Shown piece after piece: positions 23,086 through 35,435 of a stretch of DNA of 64,000 nt. The DNA comes from Pseudo-nitzschia pungens. Lineage: Eukaryota; Bacillariophyta; Bacillariophyceae; Bacillariales; Bacillariaceae. The position numbers and the translations under genes were made by a program. Where the stretch lies: NCBI GenBank assembly GCA_037355855.1, contig CM074765.1, forward strand, positions 1,612,001 to 1,676,000, written 5' to 3'. Below the pieces are notes generated by a model. It had not been told where the DNA came from, did not search any database, and saw only the letters and a program-made list of their open reading frames with translations. Each line of letters begins with the position of its first letter. Position 1 is the first letter of the stretch.

Positions 23086-24607
23086 GTCCCACGTCGTCGT
23101 ATATTATCAGTACCGTATCAATATTGGACTGCAACTTCTTTTGTTGGTTGCTGCTTGCTGCTTGTTGCTTGTTGCTTGTTTCTTGCTGCTTGTTTCTTGT
23201 TGCTTGCTATTCCTTGCTCGTTGCTCGTTGCTCGTTGCTCGTTGCTTTTACTCTTTCGAAAAATGAGTTGGTTCTTTCCTTCTCCTTCTTTTGTGTTTGG
23301 TTGGTGCCTTGGCCGTTCAATAAATATTGGGATAAGCAATGCAGTTCTATCAACGAAACCATGTAACGAAGAGAAAACCAACCTGCTGTGATTGTGTCTT
23401 TCTTACTTTGTATGTGGGCTTTGGTATTATTATACCGGTCCGGTGAAGTGAATTATTGGTTATTGTCCACTTCGATTTCGAAAGCCAAAAAATACAATGA
23501 TGGGAAGAGACTTCCACAACGTTAATTGAATAAACAACTATGCGCGTGCTCTCCCTGACAACAGTATCTCTCTCTTTCTCACTCTCTCTCTCTGTCCCAT
23601 ACTCGTACCGTACTGTACCAACCAAACCAGACATCATTGGCTCAGTAACCTTAGTGCGATGTACCGTATTCCTAGCAGGATAGGCCTACGACTTTGTTTT
23701 TTGGTGCCATTTCGACCAGTTCGATTCATTCATGAACGACCATTTCCGGCGATCCGAGTCGTGAAAGAAAAAGGGCTATTCCGAGCGGGCGCACTTTCTG
23801 GTCACGCATCTCTAAGTCTATGTCGTTTAGGGAGTTTACTCGTCCCAAAAAAGTGTTTCAAATCGTGGGATTTCGAGTTTTGGTTCGGTATGAGATTTTT
23901 TTACCCTACAGCACAAGTAAGTTTACGGCATGTATCGTACGGTAAGGTTTACCTGGTGGACTATCGCTACCGTACAATACATGTACCGTACGACTAAGAC
24001 CTTACGCGTAACTAAATTATTGCCCTTCGAAATTCTCTAAAAAATTTCAATGCCAGTCGCGCGTCCTTTCCTTGTCACGAATCGTCCAACAAAATTTCAC
24101 AGAAATTTGTGTGCCAAAACGAAGTTCTCTCCAAATTCAACCATCTGCCAAGATACCGTACGGGCGTCCCGGACCTCGTGCCACTAAATCCCGGGTTCGG
24201 ACCAGATTTTTCGTGACATTTTGAGAGAGAAAGAGAGAAACACGTTTCGTTCGCACGGTTCTCTTTCAAAATCAAAATCATCCAAAAAGTAGTGGTGCGT
24301 GCGTGAGGTTTTGTTCCGCCGTGTTTCTTCGTGATTTCAAATAATACGGGTTGTTGTGGATGCCCATACATTCTTCTACAGTAAATTACTGGTAATCTTA
24401 CTTTAGTTTCTGCTGGTGAGCATTGAACGAATTGGTACCGTACCCACCGGATACAATCGGAACGGTGAACTACTATTACCACTGTCCTTGTTTCACTCGA
24501 CGTCGCACATAGTGTTGCGTTTCGATATACATCTGGAACATAGTCTGTACCAGTACTACACCACCACGACAAAACCAAAGACGATTCCGAGGAAGGAACG
24601 AAGCAAG
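23086..24607. other. Intergenic upstream of RING-PDZ gene
   Basis: Apart from the heptamer minisatellite it holds a (CT)n run at about 23566-23592 and scattered GTACCGTAC-type palindromes (23600-23665, 23930-24000). I see no convincing gene. The two flanking genes point away from each other, so both promoters should be here. Confidence 0.45.
23144..23247. repeat. Heptamer minisatellite TTGCTTG/TTGCTCG
   Basis: About 14 imperfect copies of a 7-bp unit, ending in four TTGCTCG copies. It lies only 59-162 bp upstream of the RING-PDZ start codon (minus strand), so it falls in its 5' UTR or core promoter. Confidence 0.85.
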
Positions 24608-25120
24608 ATGCCCGTTGTAACAACTCCGAAGACAACGAAGACGAGTTTTTCTAGACCTCGGACGTCGTCCCAAAACGGCGATCGATTCTGCGACAATCGT
24701 TCTGTCACCTCCGAGTATTCTCCTCGTCTTTCGAAAGCGCATTCGTACTCGCCTTCGGTGGGTGACGATAGCAACAACGACGAGTACGGGTATGATTACG
24801 ATACGGACACCCTGTGCGCTTCGCCGTCGTTGTCGTCGTCACTGGAAGCGGTTGTCAAAATCCAGGAATTCCCGAACCAGGGGAGGAAAGTATTCGATCG
24901 GTGCGACAGCGACAGCAACGACAACGACCCACGAGACAACGAGAAGGAGAGCGGGACGGCGACGAGCACAAAGATGCGACCACAGCGAGCCACTGCCCTC
25001 CAGCGGTGTTACGGGAACGCGGATCTTTCGGATCGGATCGGGAGAACCATTTCGTTTGTGTTGGTCACCCGGCTGATCCTATCGGCCGTGCTTTCCATCG
25101 CGCTTTTAGACGACGAATAG
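24608..25120 (+). CDS. Small low-complexity protein, function unknown
   Basis: 170 residues from the ATG in AAGATGCCC at 24608; the same frame is open upstream to 24416, but that part looks non-coding. The first 110 residues are Thr/Ser/Asp-rich and probably disordered. A basic segment (KMRPQRATALQRC) is followed by a C-terminal hydrophobic stretch, RTISFVLVTRLILSAVLSIAL, that could be a tail-anchor membrane helix, ending in LDDE. I recognise no family. GC content and lack of stops favour coding, but this is a weak call. Confidence 0.42.
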   Translation: MPVVTTPKTTKTSFSRPRTSSQNGDRFCDNRSVTSEYSPRLSKAHSYSPSVGDDSNNDEYGYDYDTDTLCASPSLSSSLEAVVKIQEFPNQGRKVFDRCDSDSNDNDPRDNEKESGTATSTKMRPQRATALQRCYGNADLSDRIGRTISFVLVTRLILSAVLSIALLDDE

Positions 25121-26180
25121 AGGCAACGGTGATTGGGTAGAGAGTGGAAAACGATACGGACGGAACCTTGATGAAATGTGGTGTTGGGTGAGAACACACA
25201 CAAGGTAGAACCATCCAGCTGCAGAAGGGCATGATAAATTTCGGGAATGCATTCCGTCGTTTCGCTCGATATCAGCGCCGCTCCCAGTTCTGTCGGATGC
25301 GCCCAAGTGCGAGAGCATGGGATGGACAACGCAATGGGGCACTTGATGCTCCACGGGTTCGATTCAGACCCAGGTACCGCACAGCATGACTTGCTGCACC
25401 GTAACTACTTGTTCGTTTCATCGCGCTTTATGGGAACGAAGTGTCTACAACAAAGAAGTGCTTTCTTTCGTCGGAAAGGCACCACGAGCTACCAAACAAA
25501 GAAACGAGCGGAACGCATGCAGCTGGGCGTTCCATTCGAGTAAGCCATGAACAGAAATCCAAGTACTGACACACGGCTCGGTGCCTACCGGTACATTCCA
25601 GAAATCAATTTTTTGTCGCGGGGAGATCTTGCGGCCCCCCTTCTTGACCTCTTTCTCTGCTTGGAGGGAGATGGCGGTAACATTACTTTGCATTATGTTT
25701 ATGATATTATTTATTAAAATAATATTAACAAATCAAATTACATTTTTTGACAAAACGCTCCTCTAGCTGAAAATCTCACTGTTTGGGGTATCGAACGACG
25801 TACCTCTAGTCTCGAGAGACCATGGAATCCCAGGTTGCCGGAAGGCAAATTCCCTGGACGAGAAGGGCAACTTCGCTTTTGAAAATTACTATCATACACA
25901 ACTACTAAAATTTATTGGAATGACTAACTTTCTTGCATGCATTAGCTCCATCCAACAGTGAAAAGGTTCAAGTCGAGTAACCTTACCCGCAATCTTCAAT
26001 TTCATGAAATAAATAAATAATAATGAATAAGTTTTCTACAGCCAATTTCTGAAACCAGTCTGTCATTCTAGGAAAAGAAATGTGGTGGGTTCACCGCAAA
26101 TACAATTCAGTAGTTCCATTCGTTTTCTATTCTCTGTGTCGAGAATTCTTCTTGCAGTACTCGTCATTGCAGTTAGAGTG
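25121..26180. other. Intergenic
   Basis: No supported gene. It has an AT-rich island at about 25690-25750 and an exact GTAACCTTAC at 25977-25986, roughly 200 bp beyond the stop of the Zn2Cys6 gene. Confidence 0.45.
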
Positions 26181-29100
26181 TTAATTCGAAATCAACTGCG
26201 ACAGCATACCCAGCAACGCATCGTCGTCTACATTGAAATCTTGGCTCAGATTGTCCAGGGCCTTGTCCAGCTCGTCTGCTGCTTCCACCTGGGCCTCTCG
26301 GGCTGCCTCGACGCTTCTCTTGGTCGCTGCAGCTTGCGCCTTTTGCGCGGCAACCACGGGCGAGCAAGCCATGAGCACAAATCCCTGACAGCCCCGGCAG
26401 GCACACAACAACGTTTCGCCCAGATCGATAAAGGGTTCCCCGTCCTCCGGCAGAACCAGGGAGGGTCGCGGGATGCTGTGGCAACGCAGTTTGATGGGAA
26501 GTTTTCTTCGGTGAATGACCAAGAGCTTCCGCAGCGCGGTGAAGGTATCGAGAATTTCTTCAAACATGGCAGCTTCCATGCCACCCCCGAGCTGTTGCTC
26601 TTTTCGGATGCCGTTGGCTCCACCCTTCATCATGTACATGCTGTTCAGGAGATGACAAAGCATCACGGCCGCATTGGATACCATGTGATAAGTGGGACCG
26701 GCATGGTGGAGCAACAAAGGATTTTCAATTACAATATTGGCGACGCTCAGAAGGGACTGGATCTGCGAATCGGTAAATCCCCCATCTCCGTCATCGTCGC
26801 CATTGTCCAAGAAGGCATCCATAGCTGACATGACAAGGTGCATACCCTGGTTCTTGTGCGAGTTTGGAGTTACCTGCTCGTACTGTTGCAAAAGGCTGAA
26901 GGCTGATAAGACCATGTTGCGGCTGCACAATTCATTTTCGTGCGCTAATACAGCCGTAGTTGTTGGAGTGATGATGGTTTCTTGCGGAATCGCTTCCATG
27001 TTATCGGCCTTCGCTTCCTTCGAAATAGCCGCAAACCTTCCATTGGCTTGATCGCAGCAAGTTCGGACAGCACAAGCTAATGCGTCCAGAGACCGAGCAC
27101 GGAGGGGCGCTTCGTTGTTCAAAAAGACCGGCGGTGCACCCTGGACCCAGTTTTGGTTCCTGGGATCCGATGCAATGCAGGCTGGATTACAGCGGACGTT
27201 GTATTCCATTTCTACTGGCGTCGTTCTCGCAAGTATAGCTTGTGTCGGGCGTTCCACCGGTGGGATAGAATTGTCGATGCGAGGAACCTTCTTTTCATCC
27301 GCGTTGTATATCATGTATGCCCAGGCATCGAGAAAAGAAACTGCTGCCACTAGAGTTGTTGCATTAGTAGCATTCTTTGAGTTCAGAACGAGTGACAAAG
27401 CAATAAAAAAGACAAGATTGTTTAGAATACGAGATGCTCTGAAACTGAACAAGAAATTGAACTTTTCTCGCGGCATGGCAAATAACTTAATCCATAACGA
27501 TTACCTACATCCAGTTTCGAGACGTATGTGAGACAGACTCGACGGTACTTGAAATACCGAATAGTGTCGCCACGAAAGGCCCGGAAGACTGCAAGCAAAA
27601 AGTAAGACCGGGCAACCTCAAACATGTAGGGCGGTTGAACCGGTTCCTGAACGGATTCCTTCAGACAGTGAACCACTGCGTTGCACAATTCCATCGCTAG
27701 CGGAACCTCGTTGTGGACAATGGCTCCCAGGGCCACCTCGGCAAATCTCGCTGCGCTCATGGCGGCCAGGTGAGTTCCCGGGATCATTCTCGGTGTCATA
27801 CCGGGAATGTTCAGACGGGCGCAATATTCCTCGTCGGTGGGAGTGGGCGGAAACCCGAAAAGCTCGTCGACACTCAATCGATAAAAGGCCCGGAGGCGAC
27901 TGCCATCGGGATCGCTGAGTTCCAACAAATGGGTGTGGGCCGCAATAGTTTTGGGAACACCATTTGAGTCGGTTCCACCGTTATTGTTCTGGATTTGATT
28001 TTGCTGCTCCTGCTGTTGGAGCAACTGTTGGTGCTGCTGAAGTTGCAATTCCGAATGCGACTTGGGTATTGAGTGATCCAGTTTCATCCTTCGAGCTGCC
28101 GGTCCACCGTCCATCGACGCCAAACCCATCGCTGCGCTGGCAATCCCGTTGCTCGACTCTCCCATTCCACGGCCCATGCCTCCGATTGAATTATCATTGC
28201 CATTACCCATTTGCTGTTGTGCCTGTAACTGCTGGATGAAATTGAGTTGTTGTTGGATCGCGTGCTGTTGGGGGTCGAGGAAGGAGTCTTGGGGGCTCCC
28301 GCGATGCCCACCGGACAGTCCACCCGACATGGATCCGCGGCTGGATCCTCCCATGATGCCCTGCATACTCCCCCCAATGGATCCTCCCTGACCTGCCCCC
28401 GGGCCTGAAGATCCCCCCATGTGCTGAATGGCCATCATCTGCCGCAGCTGCATCTCTTTCAAGGCGTTTTGGGCCGATGCCGACATTATGCCACCGCTGC
28501 GGTGCGCGGCCACGCCTCCCAACGTTTGCAGGGCATCGTTGGGGGAGAGAAAGCCCGTTCCTCCGAATCGACCGGCAACCCCTGGCCCAACTTGCTGCTG
28601 GTTGCCGAAGGCTTCCGCGGCCTTTCGGGTTTGACCGGCACGTCCAGGAACCGGTCCACGTCTCTTAGCGGGCGAGTAGACGCATTCAAAGAGGGCGAGA
28701 TCGATTTCTTCGATACTATCATTCAAGTATCGATACGGAGGATGTTATTCGAGTTCGTGGTTTGCGTTCGGTAGTTTGATTGGTAGTTTGAAGCGGGGCA
28801 AAGAATTTCGAAGAGTAGGTGATTTGAGACCGTCTTGTTAGGTACAGATAAAAATCAATGCACGAGTCATTGAACAGAAAGATGGGCATCGAAATGATTT
28901 GTTACTCAAGAAAGGGCTGCATAATTACTGCATTTTCATTCCTTGCGTGTTCCAAAATGCGCACAAAATTCGCAATGGTGCAATCTTGCTTACCTGCTCA
29001 GCTTGTGCTTCTTCATGTATCGAGAGGCGCAGTTCCCGCAGGGACGCTTGCCGTCACACTTGGTCTTGCGGGCCCGGCATCGGTCGCAACTTGCACAGAG

Positions 29101-29256
29101 AGCAATCGCGTTTTTCTTTGGGACCGGAGCGACATTGGTAAGCAACGAAGCGTCTTTGTTTTTCTTGATTGAGTCGTTGCTAGATACGGTTGTATTGCTG
29201 TTTGTATTTTGGGCTTCCTTTTTAACCTTGGTGGCGTCGCTGTTGCTGTTGCTCAT
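26181..29256 (-). CDS. Zn2Cys6 (fungal-type binuclear cluster) transcription factor
   Basis: Nuclear DNA-binding regulator. Three exons, 29256-28994, 28715-27509 and 27374-26181, join in consistent phases to give 887 residues. Exon 1 ends in the zinc cluster: CASCDRCRARKTKCDGKRPC then GNC (Cys 54-76). The sixth cysteine comes from exon 2, in IEEIDLALFECVYSPAKRRG followed by PVPGR, the wording seen in diatom Zn2Cys6 factors. After it come Gln/Gly/Met-rich disordered segments (a typical activation region) and a helical regulatory domain (SDPDGSRLRAFYRL, AARFAEVALGAIVHNEVPLA, RYFKYRRVCLTYVSKLD). Exon 3 encodes LVAAVSFLDAWAYMIYNAD, a helical domain and a Glu/Ala coiled C-terminus. The start at 29256 has a good context (CCACTATGAGC); an upstream in-frame ATG at 29397 is possible. 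The target genes are unknown. Confidence 0.86.
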
Positions 29257-32200
29257 AGTGGTGGCGGTTGCCTCGCCGAGCAGGTCAGGTTTTCCTTGAG
29301 AACGAGAATGGACGATGGATATAGGGCGGGGAGCGTTCTCTCTTCTTACACAAGAAGCTCTGATCTTGACCCAGAAATAGTCCGAATCATCGGACAAATA
29401 AAATTATTAAGGCAGGTATTAGAGACAACGATTACGTGCTTTTTAGGTAACGGACTATGAACCATGTCTGCGAAATCAAAACTCAGCACAACTCAGTATG
29501 ATACGATACGAGGTTATCACGTGCTCAAACCGCATCGAACCTTGGCTGTGCGCCATTTGTTTCGTACATCTATTTTTTGCGACGGGTCAACCAACGTCTG
29601 TTGATCGCTGATGCAACGACGTAAAAAATAAAAGGAGCAAATCCAAACCCATTTTTGGTTCCCAAGAAGATCACCGAACATCGAGGAATTCTTCTACAAC
29701 GGGTGAAGGATGGACGAAAGTCCGTATCACATCTGTTGGAGCTATTCGATCGCACCGCTGAACGTTGGATATGTACGACGAAAATTACGAGTAACCTTAC
29801 TTAAAGAGTCATAACTCTCTTCTTGTAAATACAGTTACAAGAACCAGGGGAACACTACCGGTACGGTAGTTAAGATTACCTAACGTCATGATAGCATCAT
29901 TTTTTTTTGGTTAGATACTTTTACTCGTACAAGTAAGGAGGCTTAGTCGAAGTGCCCGGTACGCAAATACAAAATCTGAGGTGTTTGTGTAGGCAAATCG
30001 GATGATTCCCGCCAACATGTAAACTCATGATACGCAGGATCAAAGACAAGGTCCCTCTATTGTGACGCACAAATCAGGAGGGAAAAATAGTGCACAAGTA
30101 TCATTTGTTTTTCCATCCTGGTTTGTGCATCACATTACAGAGGGACCCTGTCTTTGATATCATGAGTTTATCATGAATATACATGTGGGTCTGAATCATC
30201 CAGCATTTTGCCTACTGTCACTGGTGTGGTTCATTCCCATCAATGATGAGTACATACCTGGTACATACCAAGAATTTCCCCTGGCTTGCCCCCCTCTTTT
30301 AGGGAAATAGGAGTGTTTTTGTAATGTTTAGACCATAATATTACCACTTGCATTTTACTACCAAAAAACATTGCATAAAACATTGAATTTGTCCCATATT
30401 AATATACAGAAAAACACAAGAAACAATTTATTGGGGTACCAAGACACATATTGTTAAGTATGGGTAACATTGCCTCTTTTTTCCTCACATTTTTGACTGA
30501 AGAGTATCTACCAAGCAAACACTAGTTCGATTAGATACAACAGTATTACACAGTACTGACAAGGAGTAAGGCAACAGCTTATGTCCATGATGAAGACTAC
30601 TGCAATATGCTGAGGCTACACTTGCTACTTCCCTAGAGGTAGATTGGGGATATCAGAATCATGTTGGGTATGGTGGTGTCTATTTCAGGCGTTAAAACAA
30701 AAGGCTGACCAAGCAGTACAACTGTATTTCTGTGATGCTGTATCCTACTTCATACTGTATCATGGTGCTGTCCCTTGATGGAGATTGATAAACTAATTGA
30801 CTGGATCAAATTATATGGATCAAATAATATGGATTGAATTGGAGATGCCCTTTTTTTGGAGCAATCAGTGAGCTGGTGTTTGATATGGGAAGTGTCACTC
30901 TTGTTACTGCTATCAGGTCCTTCTCAACTTCAAGTTCATTGCTGTCCCTTGCGGGATTGTGTGCCATACTAGTACATTGCTCCCCTGTATTGCCTTGCAC
31001 ATACTTGTGTGTTAAATAAGAAAGTATTGCTCCCCACACTTGTGGCTTGTATATCAAATATCAAATGAAGTTTTTTCTTGCCAATATGATGAGGAGTGTC
31101 AAAACACAGTTTTGCAAAACATAGTTTTGTATCCCCCTGCTTGCAGTCACTTGAGTATCAGAAAACAGTTGAGTATCATCTTGCTTGCATCTCAAATCCT
31201 TCTTGACTATGATCGCCTTGCTCCATATAATCCTCCTTGCTTGCAGAAGCTTTTTGGGTATTGAACAACAGCTGACTATTGTGTTCATTGCATTGGAGGA
31301 GTAATGTATAAAATATATGTTATTGGTTGTACTATACTGACTGCATATGAAGATATTTCACCTCTATATTATGCTACTTACTGTCAGGGTATGGTCATTG
31401 TGTACGATTTGTACTATAACCAGATACCCAGCCCCTGCAGTTAGTTCGCAAGCAAGCAAGTTAGTGAGCGCAACGACCAAGTACAGCACTACAATGTACA
31501 GTGTGTACGCTACAGTACTGGTGCTACAGGGTGTCAGTAAAAGCTATGGTCAGTACGTTCAATTAAGTACTGGACCTACATGCCCTGACCCTTTACTGAC
31601 ATACAAATCAGTGATACGATACGGAACAATTATTTGGAGCTCCATCTGAGCTGTCACTCTTTGGAATACTCCCAGTTTAAACCTCTAAAGGAACACATCA
31701 TCCCCGGCATCAATACTTGACATCTCTAATGTACCTCTAGAGTGGTAGCTAGTGTGCTCATGGTATATGCAATAGCGCCTGAACAGAATCCTCTGTAGTC
31801 TAACCATTTGCCAGCACTCCGTGCTGTACTGTTGTTGCTGCTCTCTAGCCTTTATTGTTGGGGATTGTTTCCAGAACTCCTGTCAAGGAATGTGTTTTTT
31901 GCTTTTTTTGACTTGCATTTTTTTCTGAAAAATATCACATCTTGGTGGATTTTTTGGCACCCATAAAGGTACAGAATGCAGACGGCAGCTGTGTTATGTT
32001 CTACATGTATTCTACAAGTCATATGCAGTGTTTATTTTTGTTGCATTAATACTATTTTGTACATTCCCATTACCCATCAAAAACCATGACGAAACAAAAA
32101 AATGTCAGAGTGTTCCCTTAATATCCAACCAAATATCTCTCCTCAACATATGTTGCAACTTATTCATAAAGAGCTTAAACCAACTGTTTGTAACAAACCC

Positions 32201-33243
32201 TGTTGAAATTTTAGTGACAACCATCAAAATAAGTGACAGCATGTTGATGTTAAAATTTTGCATGCTACAGTGTCATGCTACTACCATGGCATAGGGTCAG
32301 TACGTACCATATGTTTGGAACTAGGTTCCCAATACAAAGTAAAAATTCATCTATGCATTCTTAATTTTTGGACTTGTATGAGTACTGGTAAGCTAATGAT
32401 GACAAATTCAACACTCTGCAATATATTTTGTAATTGGCTAATTACTAATTAGAGTGTCGATGGTGCCCAAGCCGGAAGGTGTGGCTGGCTCAAAGCTGTC
32501 ACTCGAAAATACTCCATTTTGACCCCTGTCCTATACAAGTAACATGATTCATGGGCTACTAAGGGAAGAATGACCAAATATGTCTAGATCCAAAGATAGA
32601 GTATTGTAGAGGAGAGTGTTTGCTAAAAGATGATATCTTTACTTTGAATAGAGAGGTGTATGTGGGGAGATATCACCAAAGGTGTGAACGCTGTCACAGA
32701 CGTGATTCATCTCCAGAACGCTGGTTCAGAAAGGTTTTTGACGGGTAACTTACCGACAATTGTGCCAGAAACTGATTACGTGTAAAGTTTACGTGTAACT
32801 CTACGTCTACGTCTACGTCTACGACTACCATGGCATGAACATAATATGACAGTAACTTACCAGGTACGAGTACCGGTAAGGTTACCATTATCCATATCTT
32901 TTTCAATTCGAACTCAGTCGTGGATAATTTTTTGCCTCTCTATGACGTGTTTTTGACACTCGTTGTGAAAATTTTCTGACTCCAAAAAATTTTATCGTAT
33001 CGTAAACCGTGAACAACAGAACAATGATGACAGGTCGTTAGCACCTGTCATGGTGGTGGTATCTTCTGTCGACAGTGTCAGACCCACATCGTCGATAGCT
33101 TCGTCAATCGATCGAGATCCCACCCTTGCTCCCATTCATTTCTACGAATCAAACAGAGGAGCATAAATTTAAAAAAGTAAAACTCCTGCGAGCAACAGTT
33201 TCCGCCAAACGGTTGTCGACCTTCTACTAAATTTGTTTGCATC
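29257..33243. other. Gene-poor 4-kb region with repeat debris
   Basis: No supported gene in almost 4 kb; composition is AT-rich. It contains a 151-bp foldback (30020-30170), a divergent relative of the 55-56 kb repeat family at about 31725-31830 (shared pieces ATGTACCTCTAG and TGCAATAG...GAACAG), and exact GTAAGGTTAC motifs at 29791-29800 and 32876-32885. The rest looks like decayed mobile DNA, but no class can be named. Confidence 0.45.
30020..30170. repeat. 151-bp imperfect inverted repeat (foldback / MITE-like)
   Basis: The left arm starts TAAACTCATGATA at 30020 and the right arm ends TATCATGAGTTTA at 30170. Between them ATCAAAGACAAGGTCCCTCT pairs with AGAGGGACCCTGTCTTTGAT, and CGCACAAATCAGGA pairs with TCCTGGTTTGTGC. 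Arms are about 65 nt with a 6-nt bulge and a small central loop. It could be a foldback element or, if transcribed, a long hairpin RNA. Confidence 0.8.
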
Positions 33244-34600
33244 ATGTCGTCTGCTTTATCACGATCCTCTTCCATGAAAATTGTACCCAGCCTCTGCCTT
33301 GCGCTTACTCTTGCTACCGCAACGGTGGATGGATTTTCTCCCATGCCGAGCGCGTCATTCCCCTCGTCCAAAAGTCTGAAGCAACCAAGAAGCGGAGTTC
33401 GAAGTATGCCTACTCAGCTTCTGATGGCTTCAGATGCTCAAGATGAAGTTGCGAGACTCAAAGAAATGGCAGCGAAGGCCCGCGAAGAAGCTGCACAACT
33501 TGCCAAGGTACGAATTGAGCACTGTTTTGTGAGGTAGTGAATGACCGTTTAATTCAGCGATAATCTCATGTTTTCTGTTCCGCCAAAATCAAACCCATTA
33601 ATAGGAACTCGGTTACGAGGACAAGGATTTGGGTACCAAGGTTAACGGAGCAAGTACTGCCACTGCGTCTCCGCCCGTCCCGGCAAAATCTCAGGAAGAA
33701 ATCGCAACCGCCATTCGTGCCATTGATTTCAATGCTGGATCGCCCTCCGACCAGGTGTCGGCCCTAGACGAATTGAGAAACGAGGGATGCCTGTCACTGT
33801 ACAAGAGCGCCACAGTTGAAGCAGGGTCGGGAGACCTGCGTTCTTACCCCGTTTCGTTAGGAATGCTTGAGAACCGAGCAGGTTTGACCTCGGAAAAACT
33901 CGGAATCGGAGAAGAGGAAGTGAGTCTCGACGATTTCAAATACGGAACACTGTGGGTAACCGGAGGTTGCACCGTGGCTGGAATCGCATCTCTCGCATTG
34001 TTGCCAGAAAACATTGGAGCCACTTTGTGCTACTTTTTGGCTCTGATCCCCATCTTGTGGCTGGCTGTCGGGTCGACGGTTCCAGCGGCCATCGCCAATC
34101 TTATTTTGTTGGTTAAGGGAGACGACGACGGTGGCGTTGATCGAACCGAACGTGTCTGCCGTCACGAGGCCGCCCACTTTTTGTGCGGATACTTGTGCGG
34201 GCTCCCCGTCGCTAATTATGCCACCGCCGAGGACTCGGATATTCCACGAGTGGAATTCCATTATTCTGCCGACTCTTCGGCCGCTAACCGGGAACTTACT
34301 ACGGACGAAGTGAATGCGCTCACGGTCGTTGCGCTATCGGGAGCCGTTTCGGAAGCCATGGCCTTCGGCAAGGCAAAGGGAGGTGCTGGCAATGCCGATC
34401 TGGCGGAACTTCAAACCATTTTTAGAAAGTCACAGGAGTTCTTGGGGGCTGACAAGCAGCAAGACTTAACGCGGTGGGGTGCCCTGACAGCTTACCGATT
34501 GCTCAATTCGAACTCCAAGCAGCTGGATGCATTAGTTCAGGCCTTCCGTCAGAAAAAGTCGATTGCCGACTGCGTGGCAATTGTTGAAGAGAAGTACTAG
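33244..34600 (+). CDS. Plastid-targeted membrane protein with M41 (FtsH-like) peptidase motif but no AAA domain
   Basis: Exons 33244-33507 and 33605-34600 join in phase 0 (AAG|GTACGA ... AATAG|GAACTC), giving 419 residues. The N-terminus has a signal peptide ending in ATATVDGFSP, a diatom plastid-leader site; translation may instead begin at the second Met (33274). After a short coiled coil (DEVARLKEMAAKAREEAAQL) come about three hydrophobic segments (residues about 208-262), then RHEAAHFLCGYLCGLPV with the zinc-peptidase HEXXH at 275-279. Plants have plastid proteins of this kind (FtsH-protease domain lacking the ATPase, e.g. the VIR3 group). The role is probably membrane protein quality control or thylakoid biogenesis. 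A third zinc ligand is not obvious, so catalysis is unproven. Confidence 0.82.
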
Positions 34601-35016
34601 AAACTCCTTAATCCATTATCAGCAACAGTTGCAAATTTGCTATAATATTTGTCCATTTTGTTGTAATGAACTTGGTTGAAACAACACATTGATACGCTAC
34701 CAATTTTTGATAGCAACAGGTCAGATCATTGAATCGACCGAAGGTGAATGTGAGTCACCTTCTGGCTCTGATCTCTTCTTCGAGTCTTAGTCCAGAGTTA
34801 CAAGTCGGTTTGTCACAGATAGTGACGTAGTGAAATAGACGAATGATAGTATTTGGCTTCCTGATTGATTGTCCTCGAAAACACACTCATGGAAGACGAA
34901 ATTAATTCCTTCGGAAAGGTAAATAGGGGTAGTATGTGCTACTAATTATCATTTCGTTTGATTCCATCACAAAATGTGATCAAGACGTAAGCTCGTTCGT
35001 TCGTTCGTTCGTTCGT
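34601..35016. other. Intergenic, convergent 3' ends
   Basis: 416 bp between the stop codons of the M41-like and the complex-I-like genes. Contains a (TTCG)n run at about 34994-35016 near the latter's stop codon. No gene seen. Confidence 0.5.
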
Positions 35017-35275
35017 TTATTCGTGATGTTCGACAGGGATACAAATGTCATCGGATTCGGCCCGCGAAACGGCCGGATTTTCTACCTCCGGTTGTCCAAC
35101 GTGCTTGATGACATTGAACAGAGTAATGTAGGCACCAATGGCAAGACCCCACGAGAGTAATCCTTCGGCCGTCGAAACATTTTGGGAATCGAAATCCAGG
35201 GCAAGTTCGGGCGCACAGGCGTCGTCGAACAAACAATCGTGATTCTCCACAAGCTGTGCACATGTTTGTTCGTGG

Positions 35276-35312
<37 letters not shown>

Positions 35313-35402
35313 GGATAGAATTTGAGTTTGGGTACGATGCGTTTGTTTGGTTGAATTGATTGTGCCGGTAAAGAACGATTGTACAAATGGTGATTCGTTG
35401 CC

Positions 35403-35435
<33 letters not shown>

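Noticed and set aside
25247..25543. 98-residue plus-strand frame
   Set aside because: No domain and no support beyond being open.
25770..25870. Possible tRNA on the minus strand (GTTCGATACC T-loop-like)
   Set aside because: No acceptor stem or anticodon arm could be paired.
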